Assembly (NCBI GenBank): GCA_023381945.1
Contig: JAMCQY010000182.1
Span: 1-6,559, forward strand
Direction of reading: 5' to 3'
From: Deltaproteobacteria bacterium
GTDB taxonomy: Bacteria > Desulfobacterota > Desulfobaccia > Desulfobaccales > 0-14-0-80-60-11
DNA: 6,559 nucleotides
Shown here one piece after another: positions 5,306-6,559 of this stretch. The notes below the pieces were generated by a model. That model saw only the letters and a program-made list of their open reading frames with translations. It was not told the DNA's origin and did not search any database. The stretch's first letter is position 1. Every line of letters starts with the position of its first letter. The translations under genes and the position numbers were made by a program.

Positions 5306-6084
5306 AGAAAGGCCAGATGACGCCAGGCTGGGGCAGGCAGATCCCTGGCCAGGGTGGCGAAGGCAACCCCGAGGCCCATTTCCACATAGAGGGCGCTCAA
5401 CTCCACATTGGCAGATTCCATGACAATGTGGGGGGTAAGGCCATGCCGGCGGAAATGCTCGTCCAGGACCCGGCGCCCGGGGTAATCCGGCCCCCGGGGG
5501 GGCAGGATCAGGGGATGAGCGGCGATCTGCCGCAGAGTCAGGCGTTTTGCCATGGCCAGGGGATGGTGGCGCGGGGCCAACAGGACGGTGTGCACCGGCT
5601 GCCAGCGTAAGGCGGCCAGGTCCGGGGTAATCTGCGATTCCAGGGCCAGGCCGAAATCGACTTCGCCTGCCTTCACCAGGGCGACGACCGCGGCCTGGGA
5701 GCGGTCCAGCAAAGTGACGTCAACCTTGGGAAACTCCCGGCGATAGCGCTCGAGAAACTCGGGGAGCAGATGATACAGGGTGGTGAAAGGGGCCGCCAGG
5801 CGCAGGGTTCCCTGGTTTTGCCCCTTCAGTTCATGGAGCTCTTCCTTGAAGGCTTCCAATCTGGCGAGAACCGCCTGGGAGAATTCCAACAGCTTCTCCC
5901 CGGCTGGGGTGAGACGAAGCTGCCGTTTGCCCAGGCGCTCCAGGAGTTGGCATTCCAGCTCCTCTTCCAGGGCCCGGACCTGCTGGCTCAAGGCCGATTG
6001 GGTCCGGAAGGTGGCCCTGGCGGCCCGGGTGAAACTGCCCAGGCGAGCCACGTGATAGAAGCCGAGGAGCTGCTGCCATTCCAT
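5284..6084 (-). CDS. LysR-family transcriptional regulator (frameshifted near C-terminus)
   Basis: LysR-type regulators are DNA-binding, usually tetrameric, and respond to a small effector. The N-terminal winged helix-turn-helix is clear: LLGFYHVARLGSFTRAARAT at 6-25, then QSALSQQVRALEEEL at 29-43 and RLTPAGEKLLEF at 57-68. A linker helix (~67-88) leads to the periplasmic-binding-like effector domain (LRLAAPFTTLYHLLP at ~94-108; VDFGLALES at ~142-150; YVEMGLGVAFATL at ~233-245). ATG 6084 fits the family N-terminus, and the ribosome site is weak. As read, the protein stops at 266 residues after FLPPAALL. The family-like ending is in another frame from the G6 run at 5300-5305, so the gene carries a one-base insertion or the base call is wrong. 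It diverges from the thioesterase gene across a 122-bp AT-rich region and is the likely regulator of that gene. The effector is unknown. Confidence 0.88.
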   Translation of the reverse strand: MEWQQLLGFYHVARLGSFTRAARATFRTQSALSQQVRALEEELECQLLERLGKRQLRLTPAGEKLLEFSQAVLARLEAFKEELHELKGQNQGTLRLAAPFTTLYHLLPEFLERYRREFPKVDVTLLDRSQAAVVALVKAGEVDFGLALESQITPDLAALRWQPVHTVLLAPRHHPLAMAKRLTLRQIAAHPLILPPRGPDYPGRRVLDEHFRRHGLTPHIVMESANVELSALYVEMGLGVAFATLARDLPAPAWRHLAFLPPAALL

Positions 6085-6206
6085 AAAATTATCTTATCAA
6101 TAAAATAAATATAATTAATTTTACTAATCGTTATTTTTAGCAGAAACTAATAGGTAAAGCAATTGAATGCCAGAGCGCCAGGCGCATCCCCTGAAGGAGA
6201 TCTACT
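6085..6206. promoter_or_regulatory. Divergent AT-rich promoter region between lysR and the thioesterase gene
   Basis: This 122-bp region is strongly AT-rich from 6085 to about 6165, unlike the flanking genes. On the minus strand a plausible sigma-70 promoter for lysR is TTGCTT (6162-6157) and TAAAAA (6139-6134) with a 17-bp spacer. On the plus strand no convincing -35/-10 pair stands out. The thioesterase start is preceded by AAGGAGA at 6194-6200, a strong ribosome site. The layout is typical for a LysR regulator controlling itself and a divergent target. Confidence 0.5.
6094..6108. promoter_or_regulatory. Candidate LysR-type operator (TTAT-N7-ATAA)
   Basis: TTAT (6094-6097), seven bases, then ATAA (6105-6108) form an interrupted dyad. 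It contains the T-N11-A core expected for LysR-type regulators (T6095 and A6107). It lies 10 bp upstream of the lysR start, where autoregulation would act. The surroundings are so AT-rich that a chance match is likely enough to keep confidence low. Confidence 0.3.
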
Positions 6207-6559
6207 ATGAAAGAGACCCTGCAACCCGGCCTGACCTTTGAGTTCCATTTCACGGTGCCGGAAAACAAGACGGTGCCCCACCTTTATCCCGAATCGCCGG
6301 AGTTCCAGGCGATGCCGCGGGTATTGGCCACCGGCTACATGGTGGGGCTCTTCGAATGGGCCTGCATCCAGGCCCTCAATCCCTTTCTGGATTGGCCCCG
6401 GGAGCAAACGGTGGGCATCCATGTGGATCTGAGCCATATGGCCGCCACCCCGCCGGGGCTGACGGTGACCGTCAAGGGCATGCTGGAAAAGGTGGAGGGC
6501 CGCAAACTCACCTTCTCCCTGACCGCCGACGACGGGGTGGACACCATTTCCCAGGGCCA
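6207..6559 (+). CDS. Hotdog-fold acyl-CoA thioesterase of the FlK (fluoroacetyl-CoA thioesterase) family, N-terminal part
   Basis: ATG 6207 follows AAGGAGA by 6 nt. The 117 codons present run off the right edge; the family is about 130-140 residues, so most is here. The pattern TVPHLYPESPEF at 22-33, MPRVLATGYMVGLFEWAC at 36-53, VGIHVDLSHMAATPPG at 69-84 and GRKLTF at 98-103 matches the FlK-like hotdog thioesterases. The FlK catalytic residues T42 and E50 are conserved at the same numbers, and H77 aligns with FlK H76. FlK uses F36 as a substrate gate. Here residue 36 is methionine, so selectivity for fluoroacetyl-CoA should not be assumed; a general short-chain acyl-CoA hydrolase is more likely. 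It probably acts as a cytoplasmic dimer. It is divergent from the lysR gene and probably under its control. Confidence 0.88.
   Translation, partial: MKETLQPGLTFEFHFTVPENKTVPHLYPESPEFQAMPRVLATGYMVGLFEWACIQALNPFLDWPREQTVGIHVDLSHMAATPPGLTVTVKGMLEKVEGRKLTFSLTADDGVDTISQG

Overview
The window looks like chromosomal DNA of an anaerobic or microaerophilic bacterium with moderately high GC, most likely a Desulfobacterota (deltaproteobacterial) lineage. The lineage is inferred from gene content: a rubrerythrin close to the Desulfovibrio type, a MoeA fused to a periplasmic-binding-protein-like domain, and a thioredoxin/CcdA-like membrane protein. No marker gene is present to prove it.

Layout, left to right. 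Positions 1-4749 hold five minus-strand genes. Read in the direction of transcription they are: a MoeA-PBP fusion (4749-2827), a four-helix membrane protein (2810-2181), a thioredoxin plus CcdA-like membrane protein (2197-992), a small secreted protein (861-328) and the N-terminal 100 codons of rubrerythrin (301-1, running off the left edge). The first three are packed like an operon, with a 16-nt gap and then a 17-nt overlap. The last two lie 130 bp further on and are 26 nt apart.

Positions 4750-5186 form a degenerate intergenic island. It holds a purine/pyrimidine imperfect inverted repeat enclosing a MITE/REP-like palindrome, a C-terminal remnant resembling hydantoinase B (HyuB), a GC-rich hairpin and a degenerate GCTGAAA-type heptamer tandem repeat.

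Positions 5187-6084 hold a minus-strand LysR-family regulator. Its last ~38 codons are displaced by one base at a six-G run. It faces, across an AT-rich divergent promoter region (6085-6206), a plus-strand hotdog thioesterase of the fluoroacetyl-CoA thioesterase (FlK) family that runs off the right edge. This is the classic arrangement of a LysR regulator with its target.

How the parts may work together: the minus-strand cluster combines molybdenum-cofactor synthesis, membrane and periplasmic thiol-redox chemistry, and peroxide defence (rubrerythrin). This suits an anaerobe maintaining metalloenzymes, but a single pathway is not shown. The most unusual structure is a perfect 26-bp inverted repeat inside the small membrane-protein gene. 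It is phased so that inverting the segment would keep the reading frame open and replace the fourth membrane helix with a basic, soluble-looking stretch.
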